Notes under the pieces: model-generated
Seen by the model: only the letters and a program-made list of their open reading frames with translations
Database searches by the model: none
Told to the model about the DNA's origin: nothing
Translations under genes and position numbers: made by a program
Shown: positions 50,426 through 60,834 of the stretch, piece after piece
Layout: each line of letters begins with the position of its first letter
How positions within the stretch are numbered: the first letter of the stretch is position 1
NCBI RefSeq assembly: GCF_900105055.1
Contig: NZ_FNTA01000004.1
Coordinates: 4,247,501-4,311,500 of the forward strand
Source of the DNA: Amycolatopsis lurida
GTDB taxonomy: Bacteria > Actinomycetota > Actinomycetes > Mycobacteriales > Pseudonocardiaceae
Direction: 5' to 3'
Length of the DNA stretch: 64,000 nt

Positions 50426-50938
50426 TCACAGGCGACGCAAACCCTGCAGGACACGTTCCATCAAGGCGAGTGCCGGATGACCGTCGAATTCAGCCTGTGT
50501 TTCATGAACGGTGACCAAACCGAGTTCGGCCATATCACCCAAAAGGACCTTTGCAACGCCGAGTGGAACGCATAGTGACGCCGCTACTTCGGCGACGGAA
50601 GTCGGCCGCCGGCAGAGAGTTCTCACGGAATGGAATTCGACGCTGAACCCCGGCGCGTTCCACGGCGCGTCGTTCCGGACGGAAATCATCGCTTCGATCG
50701 CGAAGTTCCGTTTGGACTGTGTGCGTCCGCCCGTGCGGACGTACGGGCGGACGCGCGTGCGACGACGTTCCTGCCGCGGCGGCCGCCGGGCGGCCGGGAT
50801 GCTGGGGATGGTCGCTTCCTGAGCCATCCTGGCGAATGCCGCGGACGAAGGGACGCGGGCGGGCGGGCGAACGGTCGGCGATCCCGGCAGCGCGAGCCGG
50901 TGTTCCTTGACCGAGCGGAGTTCGTGCCGGTTGCCCAT
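50426..50938 (-). CDS. Orphan DUF742-family protein
   Basis: A 170-residue protein. The central RPYVRTGGRT motif and C-terminal winged helix (RRPTSVAEVAASLCVPLGVA, GLVTVHETQ) match DUF742, the third protein of conservon (cvn) signalling operons. No roadblock protein, histidine kinase or Ras-like GTPase is adjacent, so it stands alone. It also has an extra N-terminal arm of about 65 residues. ATG 50938 follows GAGGAAAT. Confidence 0.82.
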   Translation of the reverse strand: MGNRHELRSVKEHRLALPGSPTVRPPARVPSSAAFARMAQEATIPSIPAARRPPRQERRRTRVRPYVRTGGRTQSKRNFAIEAMISVRNDAPWNAPGFSVEFHSVRTLCRRPTSVAEVAASLCVPLGVAKVLLGDMAELGLVTVHETQAEFDGHPALALMERVLQGLRRL

Positions 50939-51037
50939 TGATTTCCTCGCCCCTTTTTCCGGATCCGCTGCAGCCTATCGCCACGGTGTACCGCCGAACG
51001 GGTAACGGGACCGAATGGTCCGGACGCCATAAAACAA

Positions 51038-51080
51038 GAGGGGACATTCTCTCGCATTATGTGCGAGAGAATGTCCCCTC
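51038..51080 (-). terminator. Terminator of the Fe-S reductase gene
   Basis: A perfect 19-bp stem (GAGGGGACATTCTCTCGCA with its complement) and a 5-nt loop, 13 bases beyond the stop codon of the minus-strand gene ending at 51094. Confidence 0.88.
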
Positions 51081-51093
51081 CGGATGTGACGTT

Positions 51094-53388
51094 CTACTTG
51101 TCTTCCTCCGGCAGCGGCGTTCCGGTGGCCGTTTCGTCGGTGGGCACGTCGGCCTTTCCGTCGAGTTCGGCGTCCGAGACGGCGTCCAGCGAGGGCGCCC
51201 CCGCGGGGACCAGCTGCGGCTCCGGCTTCCGCTTGACGGCGGTCAGCAGCAGCTGGGCGACGTCGACGACCTCGACCTTCTCGCTCGCCTGCCCGTCGCT
51301 CTGGCGCGCTGTGACGCCGTCGGTGAGCATCACGCGGCAGAACGGGCAGCCGGTCGCGATCTTGGACGGGGCGGTGCCGAGCGCTTCGTCGACGCGTTCG
51401 ACGTTGATGCGCTTGCCGATCTTCTCTTCCATCCACATGCGCGCGCCACCGGCGCCACAGCACATCGAGCGGTCGCCGTGCCGCGGCATTTCGCGCAGCT
51501 GCGCGCCCGAAGCGCCGACGAGCTCACGAGGAGCGTCGTAGACCTTGTTGTGGCGGCCCAGGTAGCACGGGTCGTGGTAGGTGACGTCCTCGGCGACCGG
51601 GGCCACCGGGGTCAGGTGCTTCTCCCGCACCAGGCGGTTGAGCAGCTGCGTGTGGTGCACGACGTCGAACTGGCCGCCCAGCTCCGGGTACTCGTTCGCG
51701 AGAGTGTTGAAGCAGTGGGCACAGGTGACGACCACCTTGCGCGCCTTGCGTTCGCGACCCTCGAACACCGAGTTCAGGATCTCGACGTTCTGCTGCGCCA
51801 GCATCTGGAACAGGAACTCGTTGCCCGCGCGGCGGGCCGGGTCGCCGGTGCAGGACTCCTCCGAGCCGAGCACGGTGTACTTGACGCCGGCGATGTGCAG
51901 CAGCTCCGCGACGGCGCGCGTGGTCTTCTTCGCTCGGTCCTCGAACGCGCCGGCGCAGCCGACCCAGAAGAGGTATTCGGTGTCGCCGAGGTCGCCGTCG
52001 AACACCGGCACCTCGAAGTCCAGGTCCTCGGTCCAGGCGAGCCGGTCCTTGGCGTTCTGGCCCCACGGGTTGCCCTTGTTCTCCAGGTTCTTGAACATCC
52101 CGTTGAGCTCGCTGGGGAACGCGGATTCGATCATCACCTGGTAGCGGCGCATGTCGACGATGTGGTCGACGTGCTCGATGTCCACCGGGCACTGCTCGAC
52201 ACAGGCGCCGCAGGAGGTGCAGGACCACAGCACCTCGGGGTCGATCACGCCACCGTCGTCGCCGATGAGGGCCTTCTGGGACTCGGCGATCGCGAGGACG
52301 TCGATACCCGCGTACATGTTGTCGCCGGACAGGCCGATCTCGTCACCGGCCATGTCACGCTTGCCGCCCGCGAGCAGGTACGGCGCCTTCGCGTAGGCGT
52401 GGTCGCGAAGCTGCGTGATGAGCAGCTTCGGCGACAGCGGCTTGCCGGTGTTCCACGCGGGGCACTGCGACTGGCAGCGGCCGCATTCGGTGCAGGTGGA
52501 GAAGTCCAGCCAGCCCTTCCAGCTGAAGTCTTCGATCTTGCCGACGCCGAAGGTGTCCTCGTCCGGGTCCGCCTCTTCGAGGTCGAGCACCTTGCCGTTG
52601 CTCATCATCGGCTTGAGCGCGCCCAGCGCGACGCCGCCGTCGTCCTCGCGCTTGAAGTAGATGTTGAAGAAGGCGCTGAACCGGTGCCAGGCGATGCCCA
52701 TGGTCATCGTGCGCGCGATGACGATCAGCCAGATCGTGGCGCTCATCAGCTTGACGAACGCGAACACCGACACCAGGTTCGGGCTGGCGGGCAGCAGCTC
52801 ACCGATCGGGTGCGAGACGAATGCCGCCCAGATCGGGGTTTCGTGGACGTTCAGCGCGGACTTCGCGGCGCGGACGCCGATGATGCCGATGCCCTCGATG
52901 AGCACGACGGCCTCGATGAAGTACGCCCACTTGAAGTTGGAGCCCTGGAAGCGGGACTGCCGGTCGGCGCGGCGCGGGTGGTTCTTCTGGCGGACCCAGA
53001 TCAGCACCACGATGCCGACGATGGTGCCGACCCCGAGCAGTTCCATGAGCAGCTGGAACAGCGACCAGTCGTCGAGGATGGGCCAGCCCCACGTGGGGAC
53101 GAAGACCTCGCCGTACGCCTCGAACAGGGCGAGTGACCCGAGCAGGAAGCCCCACATGACCAGCCAGTGCGCCGGGCCGACGCTCTTGACCTTGTTCATC
53201 CGGGTGTGCGCGGCGAATTCCTTGATCAGGGTCTTCATACGCGGGATGAACGGGCCGTTGCGGGTCGAGTCCGGCTGACCGAGGCGGATCACCCGCACGA
53301 AGCGGGCGATGGTCGCGAAGAACATTCCCCAGGCGACGACGCCGAGCAGGACCGAGATCCCGCCGAGCGTCAGCTGTACAGCGCCCAT
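51094..53388 (-). CDS. Membrane-bound Fe-S reductase (HdrD-like, CCG domains)
   Basis: A 764-residue protein like the mycobacterial iron-sulfur-binding reductases. The N-terminal third has about five transmembrane helices, then two [4Fe-4S] ferredoxin motifs (CTECGRCQSQCP and CTSCGACVEQCP), then two CCG/heterodisulfide-reductase-type domains (the second with CCGAGGARMW). The C-terminus is an acidic/Pro extension. It should pass electrons between a quinone-like membrane carrier and a soluble partner; the partner is unknown. Confidence 0.9.
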   Translation of the reverse strand: MGAVQLTLGGISVLLGVVAWGMFFATIARFVRVIRLGQPDSTRNGPFIPRMKTLIKEFAAHTRMNKVKSVGPAHWLVMWGFLLGSLALFEAYGEVFVPTWGWPILDDWSLFQLLMELLGVGTIVGIVVLIWVRQKNHPRRADRQSRFQGSNFKWAYFIEAVVLIEGIGIIGVRAAKSALNVHETPIWAAFVSHPIGELLPASPNLVSVFAFVKLMSATIWLIVIARTMTMGIAWHRFSAFFNIYFKREDDGGVALGALKPMMSNGKVLDLEEADPDEDTFGVGKIEDFSWKGWLDFSTCTECGRCQSQCPAWNTGKPLSPKLLITQLRDHAYAKAPYLLAGGKRDMAGDEIGLSGDNMYAGIDVLAIAESQKALIGDDGGVIDPEVLWSCTSCGACVEQCPVDIEHVDHIVDMRRYQVMIESAFPSELNGMFKNLENKGNPWGQNAKDRLAWTEDLDFEVPVFDGDLGDTEYLFWVGCAGAFEDRAKKTTRAVAELLHIAGVKYTVLGSEESCTGDPARRAGNEFLFQMLAQQNVEILNSVFEGRERKARKVVVTCAHCFNTLANEYPELGGQFDVVHHTQLLNRLVREKHLTPVAPVAEDVTYHDPCYLGRHNKVYDAPRELVGASGAQLREMPRHGDRSMCCGAGGARMWMEEKIGKRINVERVDEALGTAPSKIATGCPFCRVMLTDGVTARQSDGQASEKVEVVDVAQLLLTAVKRKPEPQLVPAGAPSLDAVSDAELDGKADVPTDETATGTPLPEEDK

Positions 53389-53514
53389 CGTCGGGTGCCT
53401 TTCGTCCGAGTGAAGCGTGTGGTGGTTCGGGCAGACTAATGCTTCTTACTGATGGGTAACCCACTGACCGCGCCCAAGTCCCACCGATGTGGTGTACGCC
53501 TCTCTTGGTTTTAA

Positions 53515-53524
53515 GACGATCGTC
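53515..53524. promoter_or_regulatory. Short palindrome upstream of the SMR pump gene
   Basis: GACGATCGTC lies 17 bases before the pump start. It could be an operator for the TetR-type regulator encoded just downstream. Confidence 0.3.
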
Positions 53525-53541
53525 CAGGTACTTTTTGTGAC

Positions 53542-53868
53542 ATGGGTGCGTACCTTCTCCTCGCTTTCGCCATCGCCGCTGAGGTAACCGCCACGGTCTC
53601 GTTGAAACTTTCCGAGGGTTTCAGCAAGGTGGGGCCGTCGATCGTCGTCGTGGCCGGGTACGCCTTCGCCTTCGTCGCGCTGGCGTATGTGCTGAAGGCG
53701 GGCGTGCCGGTGAGCATCGCCTACGCGATCTGGGCCGCGGCCGGGGTCGCGCTGGTGGCGGCCGTCGGCATCGTGTTCTTCAAGGAGCCGGTCAATCTGT
53801 CGGTGATCGCCGGGCTGGTACTGGTGATCGGCGGTGTCGTGTTGATCGAGGCAGGGGGCGCGCACTAA
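53542..53868 (+). CDS. Small multidrug resistance (SMR/EmrE-type) efflux protein
   Basis: A 108-residue four-helix membrane protein with the essential Glu14 (AFAIAAEVTATVSLKLSEGF) and SMR motifs (YAIWAAAGVALVA, FKEPVNLSVIAGL). Probably exports cationic compounds using the proton gradient. A TetR gene follows with no gap, so the pair is likely self-regulated. Confidence 0.92.
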   Translation: MGAYLLLAFAIAAEVTATVSLKLSEGFSKVGPSIVVVAGYAFAFVALAYVLKAGVPVSIAYAIWAAAGVALVAAVGIVFFKEPVNLSVIAGLVLVIGGVVLIEAGGAH

Positions 53869-54429
53869 GTGAAGATCCAGGTCGATGGCCGGAAGGCCAG
53901 GGGCGAGAAGCGGCGCGAGGAGATCATCGCGGCCGCGCTGCGGGTGATCGAACGCGACGGCGTCGCCGGCGTCACCCATCGGACGGTCGCCGCCGAGGCG
54001 GGCGTGCCGACGGCTTCGACCACCTATCACTTCTCCAGCCTCGACGACCTGCTGATCGCCACCCTCATCTCGTGCGCGAGGGATATGGCGACCGAGGTCT
54101 ACTGGATGATCGACCGCGCCCGCTCCCGGGGCAGCCGCGGCGCGGAAGAGGTCGCCGGCCTGCTCGCGGAGGCGCTGGGCCCGCGCCGCGGGCGGACGAT
54201 GGCGGAGTACGAGCTGTACCTGCTGGCCGCACGCAAACCCGAGCTGCGGCCCGCCGCCCGGCGCTGGCTGGACGTGCTCACCTCGATGGTCCGGCACGAC
54301 GACGAGGTCGCGTTCCGGGTGTTCCTCGCCGGGATCGACGGGCTGCTGATCCAGGGCCTCATCGACGACGAACCGCCGTCCGCGGAAGAGCTGCGACCGG
54401 TGGTGGATTACCTGCTGAAACCTCGTTGA
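53869..54429 (+). CDS. TetR-family transcriptional regulator
   Basis: A 186-residue regulator with the N-terminal helix-turn-helix (IIAAALRVIERDGVAGVTHR then AAEAGVPTASTTYHFSSLDD) and a helical ligand domain. GTG 53869 begins at the base after the pump's stop codon. It is expected to repress the pump gene and be released by a pump substrate. Confidence 0.92.
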   Translation: MKIQVDGRKARGEKRREEIIAAALRVIERDGVAGVTHRTVAAEAGVPTASTTYHFSSLDDLLIATLISCARDMATEVYWMIDRARSRGSRGAEEVAGLLAEALGPRRGRTMAEYELYLLAARKPELRPAARRWLDVLTSMVRHDDEVAFRVFLAGIDGLLIQGLIDDEPPSAEELRPVVDYLLKPR

Positions 54430-54451
54430 CCTGCTGGGTAGCGTTCGGATC

Positions 54452-54886
54452 ATGAGGACTGTCGGCGCATACGAACTGGACGACGACCCGGCACGGGTGG
54501 ACCTCGAAGTGGTGTGGAAGTGCCTGTCCACCGAGGTCTACTGGGGTAAGTGGCGAGACCGCGAGCTGGTCGAGAAGGTCTTCAGGAACGCGTGGCGGGT
54601 CGTCGGCGCGTACGAGACTTCGAGTGGCCGTCTGGTCGGGTTCGCGCGGGCGTTCTCGGACACCATCGGCAGCGCGTACCTCGCGGACGTTTTCGTCGTC
54701 GACGAGGCGCGCGGCGCGGGGCTCGGCAAGGAACTGGTCCGGGAGATGATCGACAACGGGCCGGGAGCCGAGTTCCGGTGGATGCTGCACACCGCCGACG
54801 CGCACGGTCTGTACCGGCAGTTCGGCTTCGGCGACCCGCCCGACGGGCAGTACATGGAGCGGAGCCGGGCGAACGGGCAGGTCTAG
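54452..54886 (+). CDS. GNAT-family N-acetyltransferase
   Basis: A 144-residue GNAT protein (LSTEVYWGKWRDRELVEKVF; acetyl-CoA motif VFVVDEARGAGLGKELV; LYRQFGF). The layout with a short N-terminus and a DGQYMER end matches the small aminoacyl-type acetyltransferases. The acceptor is unknown. Confidence 0.88.
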   Translation: MRTVGAYELDDDPARVDLEVVWKCLSTEVYWGKWRDRELVEKVFRNAWRVVGAYETSSGRLVGFARAFSDTIGSAYLADVFVVDEARGAGLGKELVREMIDNGPGAEFRWMLHTADAHGLYRQFGFGDPPDGQYMERSRANGQV

Positions 54887-54995
54887 GGGGCCCGGCGAGG
54901 TCGCACAACTGCTGGCCGGTATCACTCTTGGCAGTTCGAAGGTCGTGCGTGGTGACCTGATTCTGGACTGGACGGCGGGAGCCGGCCGTTTGCGT

Positions 54996-55049
54996 GGGGG
55001 TCGTGAGTGTTTTGTGTCGTTCTAACGACACAAAACACTCACGACCCCC
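54996..55049. repeat. Perfect 54-bp palindrome, copy 2 of a hairpin family
   Basis: Two 26-bp arms with a 2-nt centre (55022-55023), with the blocks GTCGTGAGTG, TTTT and GTGTCGTT and their complements. It lies between the convergent GNAT and PEBP genes. In the same gap, CTCATAACC (55138-55146) and GGTTATGAG (55159-55167) form another hairpin. The rest of 54887-55223 shows no gene. Confidence 0.85.
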
Positions 55050-55223
55050 GGTGGACACTCAGAACCCGAGCGGGTGCGTGCCTACCTGCTGCGGCCCGTA
55101 CGAAGGGCGGTGGACCCGACGGGCGCCGGAACCACCGCTCATAACCCACCTGAACAGCGGTTATGAGACCTTGCCGGGCCCTTGACCCAGAGTCCCTCAA
55201 GGAGGCCTTCACGGAAAGCCGGT

Positions 55224-55763
55224 TCAGCCCTTGTTCTCGTGCAGGGCCGTGAGCGACGCCCGGGCGATGGCGTGGCTGAAGAGGTTGAAGCCCAGGAAAG
55301 CAGGCGTAGCGTCTTCGCCGACTTCCAGCTTTTCGACGTCGACGGCGTGCACCGTGAAGATGTACCGGTGCGGCCCGTGTCCGGGCGGCGGTGCGGCGCC
55401 GAGGAACCGCTTCACGCCACCGTCCCCCTTCAGGGTCACGGCGCCCTCCGGCAGGCCGGAGCCCGCTTCGTCACCCGCGTTCGCGGCGAGCGCGGTCACC
55501 GACGCGGGGATGTCGAACACCGCCCAGTGCCAGAACCCGCTCGCCGTCGGGGCGTCGGGGTCGTAGCAGGTCACCGCGAAACTCTTGGTCTCGGCGGGAA
55601 AGCCCTCCCAGGACAGCTGCGGGGAACGGTCCTCGCCGCCCGCGCCGAAGATCCCGGAAAGCTGGGGCGTCGGCAGGAAGCCGCCTTCCTCGATGTCGGT
55701 GCTGCTCAAGGTGAAGGCAGGCAGATCGGGCAGGAATTCGTACGGATCGGGTGCCTGCGGCAT
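55224..55763 (-). CDS. YbhB/YbcL-type PEBP family protein
   Basis: A 179-residue phosphatidylethanolamine-binding-like protein with the family motif CYDPDAPTASGFWHWAVFDI, GHGPHRYIFTVHAV and an N-terminal LSSTDIEEGGFLPTPQ. No signal peptide. Function in bacteria is unclear. Confidence 0.9.
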   Translation of the reverse strand: MPQAPDPYEFLPDLPAFTLSSTDIEEGGFLPTPQLSGIFGAGGEDRSPQLSWEGFPAETKSFAVTCYDPDAPTASGFWHWAVFDIPASVTALAANAGDEAGSGLPEGAVTLKGDGGVKRFLGAAPPPGHGPHRYIFTVHAVDVEKLEVGEDATPAFLGFNLFSHAIARASLTALHENKG

Positions 55764-55924
55764 GCGTCCTCCTGATCGTCGAACAGATGACGGAGCCAGG
55801 TTATGACCCCGAGGACCCCGGCGCGGGATCAGGGACGAATCCGGGGGTTACCCCTATGTCCAACCCGGCGCGCTGCCCTTAGCGTCGAGCTACACGAAAA
55901 CCTGCTCTGGAGGGACTCAAGACC

Positions 55925-56692
55925 ATGGCGCGCCCACTCCTCGCGATCGGAGGCATCGCGTTGATCGGCGTCGGTGTCCTCACCGGCCTCGGCTGGTGGT
56001 GGCCGTCCGACGCGGAGGCCACCTCGGAGGTGACCCAGCCGATCCGCAGCGTTCGGATCGACAACGACGAGGGCCGGGTCAAGATCCGCACCGGTGAGGG
56101 GCCGGTCCGGATCCACCAGGAGTTCCAGTACCGCGGGAACAAACCGGGCGAATCGTTCCGCGTGGAAGGCGACACCCTGGTCCTCGCCGACTGCGGCACC
56201 AGCTGCGAGGTCCGCTACGACGTGGTGGTCCCGGCGGGGGTTCCGGTCTCGGGCAAGCTCGAATCGGGGGCGATCGACATCGCCGGGATGTCCACTGTGG
56301 ACATCATGGTCGATTCCGGCGACGTGTCCGTCACCGACGTGCCGGGCACCGTGAAGGTGCGGTCCGAAGCGGGCCGCGTCGAGCTGGCGAACATCGGGCA
56401 GGCCGTCACGGTGCAGGCGGCGTCCGGCGCCATCAAGGGGGAACGGCTCGGCGGCAACGTCGAGGCCCGCACCGACAGCGGCCGCATCGAACTCGAACTG
56501 GTCAAGGGCGCCGACGTCACCGCACGGACCGACAGCGGTTCGGTCGAGGTCACCGTCCCGGCGGGCGACTACAACGTCACCGGCGGCTCCGGCAGCGGCA
56601 ACCGCGACATCGACGTGAACCAGTCCGGTTCGGCACCCCACCGGCTCGATCTCAACACCGACAGCGGAAGCGTCAAGGTCCAAGCGGCCTGA
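55925..56692 (+). CDS. DUF4097-type beta-repeat membrane-anchored protein
   Basis: A 255-residue protein with an N-terminal anchor helix (LLAIGGIALIGVGVLTGLGW), then a DUF4097-like series of beta strands with alternating DSG turns (SGAIDIAG, DSGDVSVTD, DSGRIELEL, DSGSVEVTV, DSGSVKVQA). Likely extracellular. It is the first gene of a set with a paralogue (29-bp gap) and a secreted peptidase. Confidence 0.82.
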   Translation: MARPLLAIGGIALIGVGVLTGLGWWWPSDAEATSEVTQPIRSVRIDNDEGRVKIRTGEGPVRIHQEFQYRGNKPGESFRVEGDTLVLADCGTSCEVRYDVVVPAGVPVSGKLESGAIDIAGMSTVDIMVDSGDVSVTDVPGTVKVRSEAGRVELANIGQAVTVQAASGAIKGERLGGNVEARTDSGRIELELVKGADVTARTDSGSVEVTVPAGDYNVTGGSGSGNRDIDVNQSGSAPHRLDLNTDSGSVKVQAA

Positions 56693-56720
56693 CGGAATTC
56701 ATCGGGGGAAACACTTTCTC

Positions 56721-57392
56721 ATGGGTAACAAGGAAAAGCGCGTCCTCGGCGCGCTCGCTCTCGGCGCGCTGACCGCCTTCGGGATCGTCGGCTGCACAGG
56801 CGAAAGCCACGAGAAGCTGAGTGACGGCGCGCCCGTCACCGAGCAGGTCACCGCGATTCGGGTGGACGTCCCGGTCGGCGCGGTCACGCTCCGGGTGGAG
56901 GACGGCGCGCCCGTCTCGCTGCGCCGCGAAGTGACGTACACCGGCAAGAATCCCGGCAAGACCCACAGCGTCGAGAACGGCACGCTGGTCCTCGGCGGCT
57001 GCCAGCAGTGCGGCGTGGACTACGACGTCGTGGTGCCGCGCGAGCTGGCGGTCTCCGGGTTCATCGGCACCGGCAAGGTCACGCTCGCGCGTGCGGCTTC
57101 GGTCGACTTGAAGGGCGACGTCGGTGACTTCCAGGTGCTGAACACGTCGGGGCCGGTGAACCTGCGCACCGGCACCGGCGACATCGAGGTCGGTCTCGCG
57201 AAGCCCGGCGCGGTCACCGCGAACGCGGAGGTGGGGAAGGTCGTCGTGTCCGTCCCTGACGGCGCGTACCAGGTCCGCGCCAAGACGGACACGGGCAAGG
57301 TCGAGACCGGTGGCGTCCGGCAGGACCAGGCATCCGCGAACGTCCTGGACCTCCAGGCCGGCACCGGCTCGATCACGGTGAAGCCCGTATGA
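56721..57392 (+). CDS. DUF4097-type beta-repeat lipoprotein (paralogue)
   Basis: A 223-residue lipoprotein with lipobox GIVGC (Cys at about residue 25) and the same beta-repeat plan (VPVGAVTLRVED, GTGKVTLARA, GTGDIEVGL, DTGKVETGG, GTGSITVKP). It is related to the gene before it and overlaps the following peptidase gene (ATGA). A pair of cysteines (GGCQQCG) aligns with one (DCGTSCE) in its partner. Confidence 0.82.
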   Translation: MGNKEKRVLGALALGALTAFGIVGCTGESHEKLSDGAPVTEQVTAIRVDVPVGAVTLRVEDGAPVSLRREVTYTGKNPGKTHSVENGTLVLGGCQQCGVDYDVVVPRELAVSGFIGTGKVTLARAASVDLKGDVGDFQVLNTSGPVNLRTGTGDIEVGLAKPGAVTANAEVGKVVVSVPDGAYQVRAKTDTGKVETGGVRQDQASANVLDLQAGTGSITVKPV

Positions 57393-58795
57393 AGACGCTC
57401 GCCGCGATCACCGCGCTGACCTTGCTGCCGCTTTCCGCGCCGCCCGCGTCCGCCGCGTCCGGGATCGACTGGAAGCCGTGCGCCACCGAGTACGCGCCGA
57501 CGCTGGAATGCGCGAGCCTGCCGGTGAGCGACGGCTTTTCGATCGCGCTGGCGAAACTGCCCGCGACCGACCCCGCGCGCCGCGTCGGTTCGCTGCTGAC
57601 CAATCCGGGCGGGCCGGGCGGGGCCGGCGTCACCGTGCTCAAGTACGGCGGCCGCGGTTTCGCGCTGGACCAGCCGGAAATGGCCGAAGTGCGGCAGCGG
57701 TTCGACGTCATCGGATTCGACCCGCGCGGCGTCGGCGACAGCAGGCCCGCGATCACCTGCGGGCCCGGGCTGCACGATCCGGCGATCAGCCGCTTCCCGC
57801 GAAGCCGCGCCGACTACGACAAGCTCCTCGCGCACAACCGCGCTTCGGGCGGCGAATGCCTGAAGAAGACCGGGCCCGGGTTGTCCTCTGTGGACACTTG
57901 GCGGGCCGCGGACGACGTCGAAGCGATCCGGGTCGCCCTCGGCGAGCCGAAGGTGAACTGGCTCGGCGTCTCCTACGGTTCCGAACTCGGTGCCGTATAC
58001 GCGGAGAAGTACCCGAAGCGCGTCCGGACGATGGTGCTCGACGGCGCGGTCGACCATTCGCGGCCGACCAGGCAGGCGGTCCTCGAGGAGGCCATCGCGA
58101 CCGAAAGCGCGCTCAAGGACTTCGCGCGGTGGTGCACGACGTCGGCCGACTGCGCATTTCGCGGTAAGGACGTCCTCGCCGCTTACGACGCGCTGATGCG
58201 GACGCCCGGGGGTGTGCCGTCGAAACAGCTCGGACGGAACGTGACCGCGGAGGAGCTGGCGGCCGGTGCTTACGGTGGCCTGATCCTGCCGGCGTTCTGG
58301 CCGGACCTCGCGAAGGCGATCGAGGCCGCGGCGGCGGGGAACGCGGACGGGTTGGTGCCGTACTCCCAGCTCGACCCGTCTTACGGCGCGTATCGCGCGA
58401 TCGGCTGTCATGACTTCGGCTCGCCATTCACCTCCTACGCCGACATGCGGGCGATGCAGGGGCTGGTGAAGACCCTCTCGCCCCACGGCTGGCGGTATTC
58501 GGAGTTCTGGGACATGGCGAGCGGGTGCGCCGGCTGGCCGGTGCCTTCGGCGTACCTGCCGCGGCCGCAGCGCGTCCAGGGCACGGCGCCGATCCTCGTG
58601 GTCGGCGGCGAACACGATCCGGCGACGCCGCTGGTGTGGGCGAAGGGACTCGCGCGGAACATCGAGAACTCGACGTTGCTGGTCGACGCCGGGTACGGGC
58701 ACACGGGGCTGCTCAACTCGGCTTGCGTGCGCACCGAAGAGGTGAAGTACCTGGTGAGCGGTGTCACACCCGCTCCTGGCACGGTCTGCCGGTAG
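57389..58795 (+). CDS. Secreted alpha/beta-hydrolase peptidase (tripeptidyl aminopeptidase-like)
   Basis: A 468-residue exported serine hydrolase with a Sec signal peptide (ALTLLPLSAPPASA). The nucleophile elbow GVSYGS is followed by the C-terminal TAP-like segment with the presumed Asp (GGEHDPATP) and His (GYGHTGL). The usual oxyanion region is TNPGGPGGAG. It belongs to the group of Streptomyces tripeptidyl aminopeptidases and proteins related to SlpD/SlpE. Coupled to the DUF4097 pair by a 4-base overlap. Confidence 0.9.
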   Translation: MKTLAAITALTLLPLSAPPASAASGIDWKPCATEYAPTLECASLPVSDGFSIALAKLPATDPARRVGSLLTNPGGPGGAGVTVLKYGGRGFALDQPEMAEVRQRFDVIGFDPRGVGDSRPAITCGPGLHDPAISRFPRSRADYDKLLAHNRASGGECLKKTGPGLSSVDTWRAADDVEAIRVALGEPKVNWLGVSYGSELGAVYAEKYPKRVRTMVLDGAVDHSRPTRQAVLEEAIATESALKDFARWCTTSADCAFRGKDVLAAYDALMRTPGGVPSKQLGRNVTAEELAAGAYGGLILPAFWPDLAKAIEAAAAGNADGLVPYSQLDPSYGAYRAIGCHDFGSPFTSYADMRAMQGLVKTLSPHGWRYSEFWDMASGCAGWPVPSAYLPRPQRVQGTAPILVVGGEHDPATPLVWAKGLARNIENSTLLVDAGYGHTGLLNSACVRTEEVKYLVSGVTPAPGTVCR

Positions 58796-58840
58796 ATCCG
58801 GGAACAAGACGGTCGTGCCGCTCGTTGAGCCGGATGCAAG

Positions 58841-58861
58841 GTTGAGTGAGGGTGACTCAAG
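58841..58861. promoter_or_regulatory. HAIR operator 1 (HspR-binding site)
   Basis: TTGAGT (58842-58847), a 7-base gap, then ACTCAA (58855-58860), matching the known HAIR consensus CTTGAGT-N7-ACTCAAG at all but the first base. It lies just upstream of the dnaK promoter. Confidence 0.9.
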
Positions 58862-58867
58862 TCCGGC

Positions 58868-58895
58868 TTGACGGAAGCCCCACCATCCCGATACA
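58868..58895 (+). promoter_or_regulatory. Heat-shock operon promoter
   Basis: TTGACG (58868-58873), a 16-base spacer, and GATACA (58890-58895) form a sigma70-like promoter. Flanked on both sides by HAIR sites. Confidence 0.7.
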
Positions 58896-58896
58896 A

Positions 58897-58917
58897 CTTG
58901 CGTGGAGCCCGCTCAAG
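58897..58917. promoter_or_regulatory. HAIR operator 2 (HspR-binding site)
   Basis: CTTGCGT-N7-GCTCAAG (7+7+7 bases), one step from the HAIR consensus in each arm. It covers the region just downstream of the -10 box. Confidence 0.8.
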
Positions 58918-58962
58918 GTGGGCTGAAACGTGCAGGTCACGAACTAGCAGGAGGATCACACC

Positions 58963-60830
<1,868 letters not shown>

Positions 60831-60834
<4 letters not shown>

